The notes under the pieces: model-generated
The model's database searches: none
What the model was told of the DNA's origin: nothing
What the model saw: the letters and a program-made list of their open reading frames with translations, nothing else
Made by a program: the position numbers and the translations under genes
Assembly: GCA_001411745.2 (NCBI GenBank)
Contig: LIQB01000006.1
Coordinates: forward strand, 1 to 64,000
Length of the DNA: 64,000 nucleotides
Direction: 5' to 3'
From: Psychrobacter glacincola
GTDB lineage: Bacteria; Pseudomonadota; Gammaproteobacteria; Pseudomonadales; Moraxellaceae
Part shown: in pieces, positions 19,503-28,783 of the stretch
Layout: each line of letters opens with the position of its first letter
Numbering within the stretch: position 1 is the first letter of the stretch

Positions 19503-20189
19503 ATGAAGACCATACTAATCATTGAAGATGAAGCCCATATTGCACGATTTATTAAAACAGCGATGGAGCAAGAAGGCTATCAAATTTTTACCGCTGATAG
19601 CTCGCACAGGGGCTTAATAGAAGCTGCGACGCGCCGTCCTGATTTACTTATATTAGATCTTGGCTTACCTGACGGTGATGGCTGTGACGTCATTGCAGAT
19701 ATTAGGACGTGGTCCTCATTACCTATTTTAGTATTATCAGCTCGCAGTGATGAACAGGATAAAATAAAAGCGCTCAATTTAGGTGCAGATGATTATTTAG
19801 TGAAACCTTTTAGTATGGGCGAATTGGTTGCGCGTGTTAATGCACATATGCGCCGCTGGCAGGTTGGCTACGAAGCACCTAGTCAGATAGAGCTTGGCAA
19901 TGTCAGCATCGATCTGACGCAGAGACAAGTCAAGAAAAATGGTAAAGACGTCCATTTAACACCTATTGAGTATCGCTTGCTGACTGTCCTGATCCGTTAT
20001 GCGGAAAAAGTACTGACCCATAAACAACTGCTTAATGAAGTTTGGGGTAAAGGTCATAACCATCAAGAACATTATGTTCGCATATTTATGTCAAATTTAC
20101 GCCAGAAACTAGAAGATAATCCTTCTCGACCAAATTTCTTCTTAACCGAAATCGGTGTCGGCTACAAGCTACATATCCCTAAAGACTGA
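19503..20189 (+). CDS. kdpE: response regulator KdpE
   Basis: The 228-residue OmpR-type regulator has a receiver domain with acidic pair E8/D9, phosphoacceptor Asp52 in LILDLGLPDGDG and Lys in YLVKPF, then a winged-helix domain with LTPIEYRLLTVL and the recognition region HYVRIFMSNLRQKLE. It activates kdpFABC when phosphorylated by KdpD. The gene lies 43 bases after kdpD. Confidence 0.97.
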   Translation: MKTILIIEDEAHIARFIKTAMEQEGYQIFTADSSHRGLIEAATRRPDLLILDLGLPDGDGCDVIADIRTWSSLPILVLSARSDEQDKIKALNLGADDYLVKPFSMGELVARVNAHMRRWQVGYEAPSQIELGNVSIDLTQRQVKKNGKDVHLTPIEYRLLTVLIRYAEKVLTHKQLLNEVWGKGHNHQEHYVRIFMSNLRQKLEDNPSRPNFFLTEIGVGYKLHIPKD

Positions 20190-20264
20190 CAATACATGAA
20201 TGTATTTAGTCTCCTAACTAGAATATTAAGCTGATGGTAAGATGCAAAAAAAGAGGGAAACATC

Positions 20265-20807
20265 ATGAACAAGTTCAATATGTCCGCCATAGCCATTGCT
20301 ATATTGGTGCTGTTATCAGGTTGTGATAAATCAATAGAAGATCCCAATATAGTATTTTCAGAAAACAATAAAGATCCTATTAAGGAGCTTGAAATAACCT
20401 CAGCCGTCGATCCCCGTCAATTAAATTATAAACAAACCTTTTATGTACCCATTTATTCAGACATTTATATTGATAGGTACAATCAAAAAGTATTGCTATC
20501 AGCGACTTTGAGCATTCGTAACACCACATTAAAAAAATCGCTTTATATCAATAAAATTGATTATTACGGTACTAACGGAGAACTAATAAAGTCATATATC
20601 AAGAACTCAATTAAGCTACCACCCATGGCAACCCTCAACTATGTCGTTGAAAAAGAAGAAAATAAAGGTGGTCCCGGTGCAGACTTTATCATTGAGGTTG
20701 AAGGTTTAGATGATACGGTTAAACCAGTGATTGAGGCGGTGATGATAGGTAATTTCAGTAATAAAGCTTTTGCTTTCAATACGCAAGGGACGCCGATTGT
20801 GCACTGA
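20265..20807 (+). CDS. DUF3124 lipoprotein
   Basis: The 180-residue protein has a lipoprotein signal ending LLSGC (Cys at about 20). The mature part matches the DUF3124 pattern: a FYVPIYSDIY strand, LSATLSIRNT, IDYYGTNGELIKSYI, LPPMAT, GGPGADFIIE and EAVMIGN near the end. Function of the family is unknown; the fold is expected to be a small beta-sandwich facing the periplasm. AGAGGGAAAC provides a good ribosome binding site. It may be a readthrough passenger of the kdp operon, though a 75-base gap separates it from kdpE. Confidence 0.82.
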   Translation: MNKFNMSAIAIAILVLLSGCDKSIEDPNIVFSENNKDPIKELEITSAVDPRQLNYKQTFYVPIYSDIYIDRYNQKVLLSATLSIRNTTLKKSLYINKIDYYGTNGELIKSYIKNSIKLPPMATLNYVVEKEENKGGPGADFIIEVEGLDDTVKPVIEAVMIGNFSNKAFAFNTQGTPIVH

Positions 20808-20972
20808 TAAAAAATAATTTTGTATTAAATGTATATCGTTCTTTATCATATAAAAAGAGTAGAACAATACATTCTCAAAGCGAACTGACCCCTACCTTCA
20901 ACCCCGAAAACTTAAAATTAGGAGATTTTAGTTACGCAGCCTTGCAGTAAAATCCAAACCACACGATCTTTA

Positions 20973-22087
20973 TCACAAAGCCACCTCATAACTTGTACTA
21001 CGCCCAGAAGCCTCAGACTTTCTCAGCATCCCCTTCTCTATTAAATCATTGATGTCCCGTAGTGCTGTGTCTATAGAGCACTTAGTCATCACTACCCATT
21101 TCTTGGTAATTAGCTTGCCATAAAAGTCCGTTAGCAAAATATTGAGCATATTAACTTGTCTGGTGTTCAAAGCATACTGTCGATGCGTCTGCCAAAAACT
21201 CGCTTTATGCATAATTTTATCTGTGGTCGTTTGAGCAGTAATAAGTGCTTGCTCTAGTGTTTGTAGAAACTAGACCAACCAATTCGTGATATCAATATCT
21301 CCTTTTTGCGTTCGCTCTAGTATTTTATAATAGTTATTGCGCTGCTTTAAAAACGTTGAGCGCTATCATCGCTTTGGGCCAATACTCTCTCAGTAATGGC
21401 TCGAGTCAATCGCCCATTACCATCGTCAAAGGGATGAATCGTCGCAAACCATAAATGAGCGATTTCTGCCTTGATAACCAAATCAATATTGTCCTGCTCA
21501 TTTGACGAGGTATTAAACCAGGATAAAAACTTGTCTAGATCATCTGACAATGTATCCGCACTAGGTGCAACAAAATGAACCTGCTCACGACCATAACCGC
21601 CACAGACTACCTGCATAGATGCTTGACTGTCATCACGGATACTGCCCGCTTTAATAAGATAAAGCCCACTATAATTATCTGGAAATAACGCCCTATGCCA
21701 TCCCAGTAAATCATCCAACAATAATGGTCGCTTGTAGTGATAGGTTGCGTTTAACATCATCTCCACCACCGCATCAATCTCAAGAGTGGTTGCGAGCATA
21801 CTGTCACTATCTACTCCTAAATGCCGCGCGACAGAAGACCGTACTTTCTCATTATCTAATGACTCACCCTCAATCTCGGATGTTTTAACGATCTCTAAAG
21901 TCACCGCATCTAACTGTGCCTCAACGTTAAGATCAAACCCTAGCGTTAGTAACTTTCCAAGCAAACGCCCTTGTAATATCCGTACACGACTGACCAATAG
22001 CAGCAGTTTTTTATCTGACCATTGCCACTCAGTCCAGTCTGGATTTTCATGAATATAGGTAATATGCTTCATATTCTTATCAATCAC
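20973..22087 (-). pseudogene. Fic-family protein with N-terminal inhibitory motif, broken
   Basis: The upstream part (21347-22087, 246 codons) has the class II inhibitory motif TSEIEG (69-74) and the full catalytic loop HPFDDGNGRLTR (218-229), so it descends from a self-inhibited AMP-transferase. A deletion of about two dozen bases after SAQRF shifts the frame into a stop. A further in-frame TAG interrupts the W-L-V-*-F-L-Q segment, and the winged-helix tail (20973-21212) is separated. Comparison with remnant 1 at 11.1-11.7 kb shows what was lost. The catalytic part might still be made as a truncated protein. Confidence 0.85.
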
Positions 22088-22401
22088 ATGCAGAGATTAC
22101 AACATTAATCTCCTTATATTATGCAGAGAAAAAACAAATAAGATAATTCATGCCAATTGAAAGAAGAAGAAAGCACCTTGAAAAACAGAATTAAAGAAGA
22201 GTGTTTTGGATAGAAAACGCACTGATTTTGTCATAATCGAAGCTAAAGTGGAGGTAAAAAGACTATAAAATTATAGTGCCCAAATACGTGCTAAACTTTA
22301 TCTTATACTCATTCACCTTGCCCTTTTTTAATTATAGAATAGCTAAAAGCCAATAGAATCAATACATGTATGATAATGTCATATCATGATATTTGGTTGA
22401 C
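22088..22401. other. gene-free stretch beside the tRNA scar
   Basis: These 314 bases show no convincing gene, repeat or terminator. They separate the start of the fic pseudogene from the tRNA-Val fragment and belong to the eroded island. Confidence 0.4.
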
Positions 22402-22451
22402 CTACTTTGACATGGTAGAGGTCAGCAGTTCGAGTCTGCTTATGCCTACCA
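22402..22451 (+). tRNA. 3' half of tRNA-Val(GAC), truncated
   Basis: The anticodon arm CTACT-TTGACAT-GGTAG (anticodon GAC, 22409-22411), variable loop AGGTC, T arm AGCAG-TTCGAGT-CTGCT, 3' acceptor strand TATGCCT, discriminator A and CCA are all intact. The D arm and 5' acceptor strand are missing; upstream sequence is unrelated. A breakpoint just before the anticodon stem is what integration into a tRNA gene leaves at one end of an island. It cannot make a functional tRNA. Confidence 0.85.
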
Positions 22452-22460
22452 AATATTTAG

Positions 22461-22494
22461 AAAGCCCCAATCTCACGATTGGGGCTTTTTTTGT
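22461..22494 (+). terminator. intrinsic terminator of the tRNA fragment
   Basis: AAAGCCCCAATC-TCAC-GATTGGGGCTTT is a strong 12-bp stem followed by a T run. It presumably belonged to the intact tRNA-Val transcript and was carried with the fragment. Confidence 0.85.
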
Positions 22495-22502
22495 CTGTAA
22501 TA

Positions 22503-22722
22503 TATGGGCTGTCCACCCAATAAAAAGATCACCATGAATAGTATTAGATTTTGCAGTAGCGTCATGACGGAACCGCCCTTGACCCATGTAAGCAATCCAA
22601 CGCCTCACCATTCTCCAGTTGCGCGGTAGAATATTAAATAAATACTTACTGAGTAATGATTATAAGTCCATCACAGCGGTAGCGCCAATACCGATTAATA
22701 TTATAAAAATGACGTTATCCAT
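22503..22722 (-). pseudogene. DUF2938 membrane protein, truncated
   Basis: On the minus strand the frame starts MDNVIFIILIGIGATAVMDL, a typical DUF2938 beginning, and hits an in-frame TAA where the family has Trp. It continues in the same frame as SLLSKYLFNILPRNW and VRRWIAYMGQGRFRHD, then GDLFIGWTAH. The homology stops at about 22503, next to the tRNA fragment's terminator, so the 3' part was lost at that junction. It is divergent from the merR pseudogene, a common pairing for this family. Confidence 0.7.
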
Positions 22723-22789
22723 GATGACTCTCTTACTGGTTTCAGTATCAATGTGATGATTGCATACAATTTTAAGTCCAGAGGGCATT

Positions 22790-23179
22790 ATGGATATTTC
22801 GCAGGTTGCTAAACAGTCTGGTGTTCCTGCTTCAACGTTACGATTTTATGAGAAAAAATGCCTAATTCGCTCTGTTGGTCGGCACGGTATCCGCCGAGTT
22901 TTCAGCGAAGATATATTAGAGCCTCTGACCTGAATTGCTTGACGACGTGTTGCAGGGTTTTCATTGGATGAGATTGCTGGAATATTAGGGTCTGAAAAAA
23001 CCCTAGACGTTGATCGAGATTTGTTGCTGAACAAAGCCTCTGAACTGGATGAAACGATTCAAAAATTAGTCGCTATGCGTGATGGGCTGCAACATGCGGC
23101 AACTTACACAGTGCCTAACCACTTGGATGGTCTCAAGGTTTCGACGTCTAATGAATCTAGCAGCCATTGGCGCTATTAA
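22790..23179 (+). pseudogene. MerR-family regulator, two in-frame stops
   Basis: The frame opens MDISQVAKQSGVPASTLRFY, a clear MerR winged helix, and runs through GRHGIRRVFSEDILEPL. TGA codons at 22931-22933 and 22940-22942 interrupt it, after which the same frame continues VAGFSLDEIAGILG and a coiled-coil dimerisation helix. No frameshift is needed. It is a recently inactivated regulator, probably of the divergent DUF2938 gene. Confidence 0.85.
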
Positions 23180-23867
23180 AGGTAACACCTCGCATAAATA
23201 AGCAATAGAGCCGATTTTACTAGGTGACTAGATTACTCAAATAATATTGAACCGCTAAACAAATATAATATAATTATCCAAAAAACCTAGATTACTAGTA
23301 TCACTTGCCTACGTTCTCTCTATTCAATTGCGCCAAACGTATAGAATAGCATTCGTAAATAAAGACAAACCTACTCTAAAGCCTGCCCTTTCATACGACG
23401 TTTGTTCTTCGCAACTGTCGTTAAAGCTAAACTAGCTATTTTTTATTCAAGTTATCACTCAAAGTTGGTTTTAAACTTCCAAAATATAACACTTTCAGCC
23501 ATATGAAATCCTCAACTCTGGTGCTGAATTCCTGCAAACTGTCATTAGTCCAGACGATCTATTATTGATTTATTACCTACCGTTCTTATTTCTTCAGAGA
23601 CTGGCTTACAAAGTGCTCTATATTTCAGACGTATCAATTCATTGACCAGAGATCTATAAGGCTTTTTATGATTGATATTCTCCTGAACCATAGTTCTTAA
23701 CACATTCATTTTTCTAACTTTCGACATACTCATTATTATTTCAGTACCAACACATTCATTGAATGACTGTCACATTTATCACTCACAAAGAAAGTCAAAT
23801 ATTGGAGTTACCTTGTGTAAGCGTAGCTAATATGCACACCTTACTGAAATATAAAGTTTGTATATAT
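23180..23867. other. AT-rich gene-poor region
   Basis: Nothing convincing is seen in these ~690 bases apart from a 62-codon minus-strand frame (23545-23733) without a ribosome binding site. The last part carries the promoter region of the zinc receptor gene. Confidence 0.4.
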
Positions 23868-23888
23868 TTATGTTATATTATAACATAA
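23868..23888. promoter_or_regulatory. Zur box upstream of znuD
   Basis: A perfect 21-bp palindrome is centred on T23878, with core TGTTATATTATAACA. It matches the gammaproteobacterial Zur consensus (GTTATANTATAAC). It lies about 60 bases before the chosen znuD ATG, where a zinc-loaded repressor would block transcription. Confidence 0.87.
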
Positions 23889-23947
23889 CGAAAATATTTA
23901 CTCTTATCGTTATTTATCCCTATATAACTTCTTATTTTGGTAATCTC

Positions 23948-26293
23948 ATGTCTCCAATTTTTCATATCAACAGATTAAGAGAACCTGATTACACTTCTGT
24001 GTCTTCAGTTAATTTTAGTATTCGCCGGGTAACGACTGTATTCTCAGTAACGACAGCTTTAGGTATGGCAAGTTTGTCAGTAAATGCGAAGGATACGATG
24101 GTAGATATCAAACCTATGACATCCCCATCTTTTCACCTAAACTCTCCTGATACGACCCACCCTTCGGTGACTCTAGACACCATAGTAGTGACGTCTAACC
24201 CTTTATTGCCACAAGCGAATGAAATGGCAACCGCAACCAGTATTGTTACTGGCGATGCGCTCACTACTCAGACAAGCAGTACGCTTGGTGATGCACTAGC
24301 AAATGAAGTTGGCGTGTCTACTGATAGTTTTGGACAAGGTGCGAGCCGACCCATTATTCGAGGGCAAAGCGCACCGCGCGTCCAAGTCATGCAAAATGGT
24401 TTGAGCGTACAAGATGCGTCACAAATCTCGCCAGACCATCAAGTGGCGGTACCTGTCCTAGGTGCCAAACAAGTTGAAGTAATCAAAGGCACGTCAGCGT
24501 TGATGTATGGCGGCGGTGCTATCGGTGGTGTGGTCAATATTGTTAATGACACTATCCCTAAAGAGAAACGACAAAAAAACATCAGCGGAAAAATGGCATT
24601 GATTGGTCAACAAGCCACAGACGGTTATTTGGGTTATGCAGAACTCAATGGCAGTATCGGTGAAAACTGGCTATGGAGTGGGTATTACCAAAAGACGGAT
24701 AAAGGCAATATCCAAGTACCACATTTGGATACCGATGAAATTGCCAACAGTTGGTACACGCAAGACAATGGTAGCATCGGCTTGTCTTATGTGACTGATA
24801 TGGGCTATATCGGTGCATCATATCAGCGCCTGTCTTCAGAATATGGCTTGCCCTTTCATGTGCATAATGAATGCCCACCTGATAGCGTACTGACTAATCA
24901 ACTGAGCTGTGAGGCGGATCACGAACATGACCACGATCATGGTGAAGCGCCCTATGTCGATATGACGTCAAACGTCTATCAGCTCCATGCAGAGCGAAAA
25001 TTACCCATGATAGGCGTCGATAGCATCAATACGAAACTCAGCTATACAGACTACCGTCACGATGAAATAGATGAAGGTGCGGTGGGAACAACTTTTGAAA
25101 ACAAAGCCATTAGTGCTCAAGCTCAAGCCACACATAGCACGTATAAAACAGGCAATCTAGGTTTTATGAAAGGTGTGGTCGGTCTAGATTACACAAACAG
25201 TCGGTTTTCTGCTGTTGGGCTAGAAGGTTATTTGCCGCAAACTGATCGTACACAGGTCGGTTTGTTCTTTATTGAACGACTCACGCCAGATTATTTTGGC
25301 GCAAAAATACAGAATTCTGATAAATTTGCAGGACAACCATTATCTGCAAGTGATGCCCATGCTGGTCATAATCATGGTGAGACAACGGCTACCACCAGTG
25401 CTCCCCTCGATACGTCTAGTATTTTAAGAAAACAAGGCAAAAGTCCTTGGTATATTGAGTTTGGCGGTCGTCAAGATTTTCAAAATCTAATAGATAACGA
25501 CAATAACATCGAAAAAACACATGCCGGAACATCTGTCAGTTTAGAAGGTGGCAAATATCTTACGCCTAATACGCAGTTGTCAGCCAGAATCAGTCATTCT
25601 GAAAGACTGCCTTCTCCACAAGAGTTGTTTTCTAATGGCGCTCATCTTGCAACCAATACTTGGGAGCGTGGCAATGGGCAATTAGAGGAAGAATCTACTG
25701 ATGGCGTAGAATTCACTTTGCGTTACGACAATGGCAATCGTTTTGATAGTAGTATTTCTGTCTTTTATAACGACAGTACAAATTATATTTATGCCAAAAC
25801 TCAAGACATTGCTACTGAAGGAGAATCTGCAGGTTTTCGTTTAGTGGATTATGTCCAAAGCGATGCCAAACATTATGGTGGTGAAATTCAATCACGCTAT
25901 TATCTTAATGACAATATTAGTATTGGCAGCTTTGCCGATATTGCACTCATCACGCTAGATGATACAAGCCTTACACGGAAGTACGCACCAAGATTGGTAG
26001 CGCCTCGTATTGGTGGTGATATTACCTCTCAATTTGGTCAATTTGACTTAGTGCTGTCTGGATATCATCGTTTTGAGCAAGATCACATTGCTGATTTTGA
26101 AACCAATACACCGAGCTACAACATGGTTGATGCCAAGCTTGTCTATCACAGTTCGAGCGCTCATGATTACACCGCTTTTTTTCAAGTCGAAAATATTCTA
26201 AACGAGCTTGCCTATAATCATGCCTCTTATTTGGCTGAACAAGTACCAATGCCAGAGCGCTCTTTCAATGCGGGTATCACCTATAACTTCTAA
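23948..26293 (+). CDS. znuD: ZnuD-like TonB-dependent zinc receptor
   Basis: The ATG at 23948 is preferred because the longer frame (from 23858) would translate across the Zur box. The 781-residue protein has a signal region, a TonB-type plug (LDTIVVTSNPL, then RPIIRGQSAPRVQVMQNG and VEVIKGTSALMYGGGAIGGV) and a 22-strand barrel ending FNAGITYNF. Two extracellular histidine-rich loops, CEADHEHDHDHGEAP and SDAHAGHNHGE, match the zinc-catching loops of ZnuD. Cysteines flank the first loop (NECPPD ... LSCEAD). It imports zinc across the outer membrane using TonB energy. Confidence 0.92.
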   Translation: MSPIFHINRLREPDYTSVSSVNFSIRRVTTVFSVTTALGMASLSVNAKDTMVDIKPMTSPSFHLNSPDTTHPSVTLDTIVVTSNPLLPQANEMATATSIVTGDALTTQTSSTLGDALANEVGVSTDSFGQGASRPIIRGQSAPRVQVMQNGLSVQDASQISPDHQVAVPVLGAKQVEVIKGTSALMYGGGAIGGVVNIVNDTIPKEKRQKNISGKMALIGQQATDGYLGYAELNGSIGENWLWSGYYQKTDKGNIQVPHLDTDEIANSWYTQDNGSIGLSYVTDMGYIGASYQRLSSEYGLPFHVHNECPPDSVLTNQLSCEADHEHDHDHGEAPYVDMTSNVYQLHAERKLPMIGVDSINTKLSYTDYRHDEIDEGAVGTTFENKAISAQAQATHSTYKTGNLGFMKGVVGLDYTNSRFSAVGLEGYLPQTDRTQVGLFFIERLTPDYFGAKIQNSDKFAGQPLSASDAHAGHNHGETTATTSAPLDTSSILRKQGKSPWYIEFGGRQDFQNLIDNDNNIEKTHAGTSVSLEGGKYLTPNTQLSARISHSERLPSPQELFSNGAHLATNTWERGNGQLEEESTDGVEFTLRYDNGNRFDSSISVFYNDSTNYIYAKTQDIATEGESAGFRLVDYVQSDAKHYGGEIQSRYYLNDNISIGSFADIALITLDDTSLTRKYAPRLVAPRIGGDITSQFGQFDLVLSGYHRFEQDHIADFETNTPSYNMVDAKLVYHSSSAHDYTAFFQVENILNELAYNHASYLAEQVPMPERSFNAGITYNF

Positions 26294-26380
26294 CAGCCTA
26301 CTCTCTTTTCATTAGTCACCAGTAACTAGCAATCCGTAATCAATTGTCATAAGCCTCATAACTTATGACTGGAGTCCTTT

Positions 26381-27778
26381 ATGAATCAAATAAATGCTTT
26401 GAGCCGTGCCATCGCGCTCGCCTTCTCTTCTTTAATCGCCGTTTCAGCACTTAGCGGCTGCGGGTCATCAGATGATAGGAAAACACCAATCGTAGATTCA
26501 GAACATGACCACGACCATGGAGACGATCATGACCATGATGATGAATCTGCTGTCAGCACTGAAATGGAACAAGGTCGTTTATTCATCACTGCAAAAGATG
26601 GCAATCAAGCTTACATTTATAGCCTTGCTCAAAATAAAGTGATACAAACCCTACCATTAACCGGTCAAGCCGATGCCGTACAAAGTAGTCCAGATGGTCA
26701 TTACGCCGTCATCATGGATCGTACTAATAACACAGTTAATTTTTATCATAGTGGGCTTGATATTGAAAACCATGGCGATCATGATCACCCCTATGCTCGT
26801 GACGCCACAAAAATGCCATTACAGCTAAACTATACCCGTCCTGTACATTTTCAAACGTTTGGAGAGCAAGCAGGGCTGTTTTTTGACGGCTTAGGTGCGA
26901 CAGGCAATCCCATAGAAAACCCTGTACAAGAAGCTGGATTTGTACTTGTAACAGATACCGGTATAGCTGACGGTACACTGCCTTATCAAAAGCTTAATAC
27001 CAGCATGCACGGTACAGCGGAACCTAGAGGCAATTATGTGATTGCCTCGCAGCGTTATCAGACAACTGGTAGCTCACTGGCTGATACGCTCTCTGTATTT
27101 GAACAGCATGGTGATCACTATCATATAAGCCAAACCTTTGAGACAAAATGCATGGGGTTACACGGTAGTGGCAGCGTCACAGATTACAGTGTCTTTGCTT
27201 GTAGCGATGGTGTTTTAAGTGTTAAGCAGACTGGAGACACATTCAGTGCTGAAAAAATTGCCTATCCCAGCAGCCTAACAAATATGCAGTGTGACGATAC
27301 AAGTAGTAGTCCTGCTCGGATTGGCTCATTCATCACTAACCACCATCATAATTATGCCATTGGCAGCGCTTGCGGTCAGCCTTACCATGTTGATCCTATC
27401 AGTAAAAACATGACACCGATTGTCTGGACAACAGACAGCAGTCGCCGTATTGTTAGCTATGATTTTGATGCCCATGGAGAGCATTTAATGCTACTCGATG
27501 ATACTGGCAAGTTATACATACTCGATGTTGCACAAAATTATAAGCAAACCGCCGTATTAAATGTTTTCCCTAATGGCATCGAAGGCAAAGCGGTTCCCTC
27601 ATTTATTGTTAACCCAAACACGAAAATGGTTTATATGATGGATGACTCAAACCAGCAAATCATCGAAATTGATGCTGGAGATGGTGAAATCGAGTCAAAA
27701 ATAACACTGAATTTCACACCCTCTCATGTGACTTGGTTTGGTGTGAAAGCTGGGCATGATGATGAACATAGCCATTAG
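26381..27778 (+). CDS. AztD-like histidine-rich zinc metallochaperone lipoprotein
   Basis: The 465-residue protein has a lipoprotein signal ending ALSGC (Cys at about 27), with Gly at +2, which favours the outer membrane. A histidine/aspartate-rich arm follows (EHDHDHGDDHDHDDE, about 40-55), then a beta-propeller-like body with SPDGHYAVIMDRT, HGDHDHPY, RPVHFQTF, LFFDGLG, and MGLHGSG with Cys, NHHHNYAIGSACG, and a C-terminal DDEHSH. These features resemble AztD, the periplasmic zinc chaperone of AztABCD importers. Here it follows znuD by 87 bases, with no ABC importer genes adjacent, and is anchored rather than soluble. It probably takes zinc from ZnuD. Confidence 0.8.
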   Translation: MNQINALSRAIALAFSSLIAVSALSGCGSSDDRKTPIVDSEHDHDHGDDHDHDDESAVSTEMEQGRLFITAKDGNQAYIYSLAQNKVIQTLPLTGQADAVQSSPDGHYAVIMDRTNNTVNFYHSGLDIENHGDHDHPYARDATKMPLQLNYTRPVHFQTFGEQAGLFFDGLGATGNPIENPVQEAGFVLVTDTGIADGTLPYQKLNTSMHGTAEPRGNYVIASQRYQTTGSSLADTLSVFEQHGDHYHISQTFETKCMGLHGSGSVTDYSVFACSDGVLSVKQTGDTFSAEKIAYPSSLTNMQCDDTSSSPARIGSFITNHHHNYAIGSACGQPYHVDPISKNMTPIVWTTDSSRRIVSYDFDAHGEHLMLLDDTGKLYILDVAQNYKQTAVLNVFPNGIEGKAVPSFIVNPNTKMVYMMDDSNQQIIEIDAGDGEIESKITLNFTPSHVTWFGVKAGHDDEHSH

Positions 27779-28030
27779 CGCTTAGCACCTCATCTAATAA
27801 AGCTAGTTTAATGACTGCTGACAGTAATTGGCTATTAAATATATTTATAAACGCTAGTATTCAAGATAACCCTTAATCCGACGCTTTTTAAATTCCGAAG
27901 CATCCGATTAAAGCGCTCGATGATCTTGAATTCTTCTATAGGCATATCTTAAACAACTGGGCTAGTAGGATTTACTACATTAGTTATAGTCTGCTATAAA
28001 ATCATATTATCCCAGTTTATAATTATAAAA
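27779..28030. other. intergenic region with a long inverted repeat
   Basis: ATTCAAGAT (near 27860) and ATCTTGAAT (near 27926) form inverted arms around about 57 bases. No gene or recognised element is seen. Confidence 0.35.
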
Positions 28031-28076
28031 AAACCAATGAAACCGCTACGATATTTTCATAGCAGTTTCATTGGTT
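28031..28076 (-). terminator. intrinsic terminator of the nitroreductase gene
   Basis: ACCAATGAAAC and GTTTCATTGGT form an 11-bp stem extended by CGCTA/TAGCA. On the minus strand it is followed by a T run, directly after the nitroreductase stop. Confidence 0.8.
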
Positions 28077-28098
28077 ATACGGTCTTTAACGCTAAAAA

Positions 28099-28710
28099 TT
28101 ATTTACCGAATACTTTCATACGTTCATCAATTGGCTGAAATGCTTTTTCGCCTGCTGGCTGCTCAATAGCGCCGAATACCATTTGAGCATTTAATTCCCA
28201 ATCATCAGCGATGTCCCAAGCATCAGCAACTCTCTGATCAATGACAGGATTATAATGCTGCAAGTTAGCACCGATATCTAAGCTAGCCAATGCCGTCCAA
28301 ATTACATATTGATGCATCGCGCTGGTTTGATGTGCCCAGATTGGGAATTTATCCGCATATAAAGGGGCGGCTTCTTGCATGTTTCTCACGACGCCTTTGT
28401 CCTCGAAAAACAATACTGTACCCGCACCCGCTCTAAAGCCTGCGATTTTTTCTTTAGTACCTTGGAACTTCTCGTCATCGCCGACGATAACCTTGAGTGT
28501 CTCTTCAGTGATGTCCCATAATTTTTTATGATCTTCACCGAATAACACCACGATACGCGTCGATTGTGAGTTAAAAGCGGATGGCGTATGCAAAACCGCA
28601 TGCTCAACTAACTTAACGATTTCGTCATTTGATACTGGCAATTGATTACTCAATGCATAGATAGAGCGACGTTTTTCTGCCAATTGCTGTAATGTTTTTA
28701 GGTCTGACAT
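28099..28710 (-). CDS. nitroreductase-family FMN oxidoreductase
   Basis: The 203-residue protein has the family's opening RRSIYALSNQLPVSNDEI (FMN phosphate-binding Arg), HTPSAFNSQSTRIVVLFG (about 38-55) and the late block SLDIGANLQHYNP. Such enzymes reduce nitro groups or quinones with NAD(P)H; this type (YdfN/HBN1-like) is often linked to quinone or fatty-acid stress. It is the last of three leftward genes after two pirins, 73 bases downstream, and shares their likely LysR control. Confidence 0.9.
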   Translation of the reverse strand: MSDLKTLQQLAEKRRSIYALSNQLPVSNDEIVKLVEHAVLHTPSAFNSQSTRIVVLFGEDHKKLWDITEETLKVIVGDDEKFQGTKEKIAGFRAGAGTVLFFEDKGVVRNMQEAAPLYADKFPIWAHQTSAMHQYVIWTALASLDIGANLQHYNPVIDQRVADAWDIADDWELNAQMVFGAIEQPAGEKAFQPIDERMKVFGK

Positions 28711-28783
28711 TGTTTTCTCCAGTGATTATTGATAAATTTAAGTAATTAAGAACTAAGTTATAAAGCTAAATGGTAATCAACCT

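Noticed and set aside
22931..22942. Two TGA codons in the merR frame as possible recoding (selenocysteine or readthrough)
   Set aside because: No selenocysteine-type context or cysteine homology at these positions, and the adjoining DUF2938 gene is also broken. Plain decay is simpler.
23545..23733. 62-codon minus-strand frame as a small gene
   Set aside because: No ribosome binding site, no recognised family and an AT-rich gene-poor setting. It could be real but is unsupported.
27858..27928. Transposase-like peptide or MITE between the zinc locus and the nitroreductase
   Set aside because: Short inverted arms only, no target duplication or second copy in the window.
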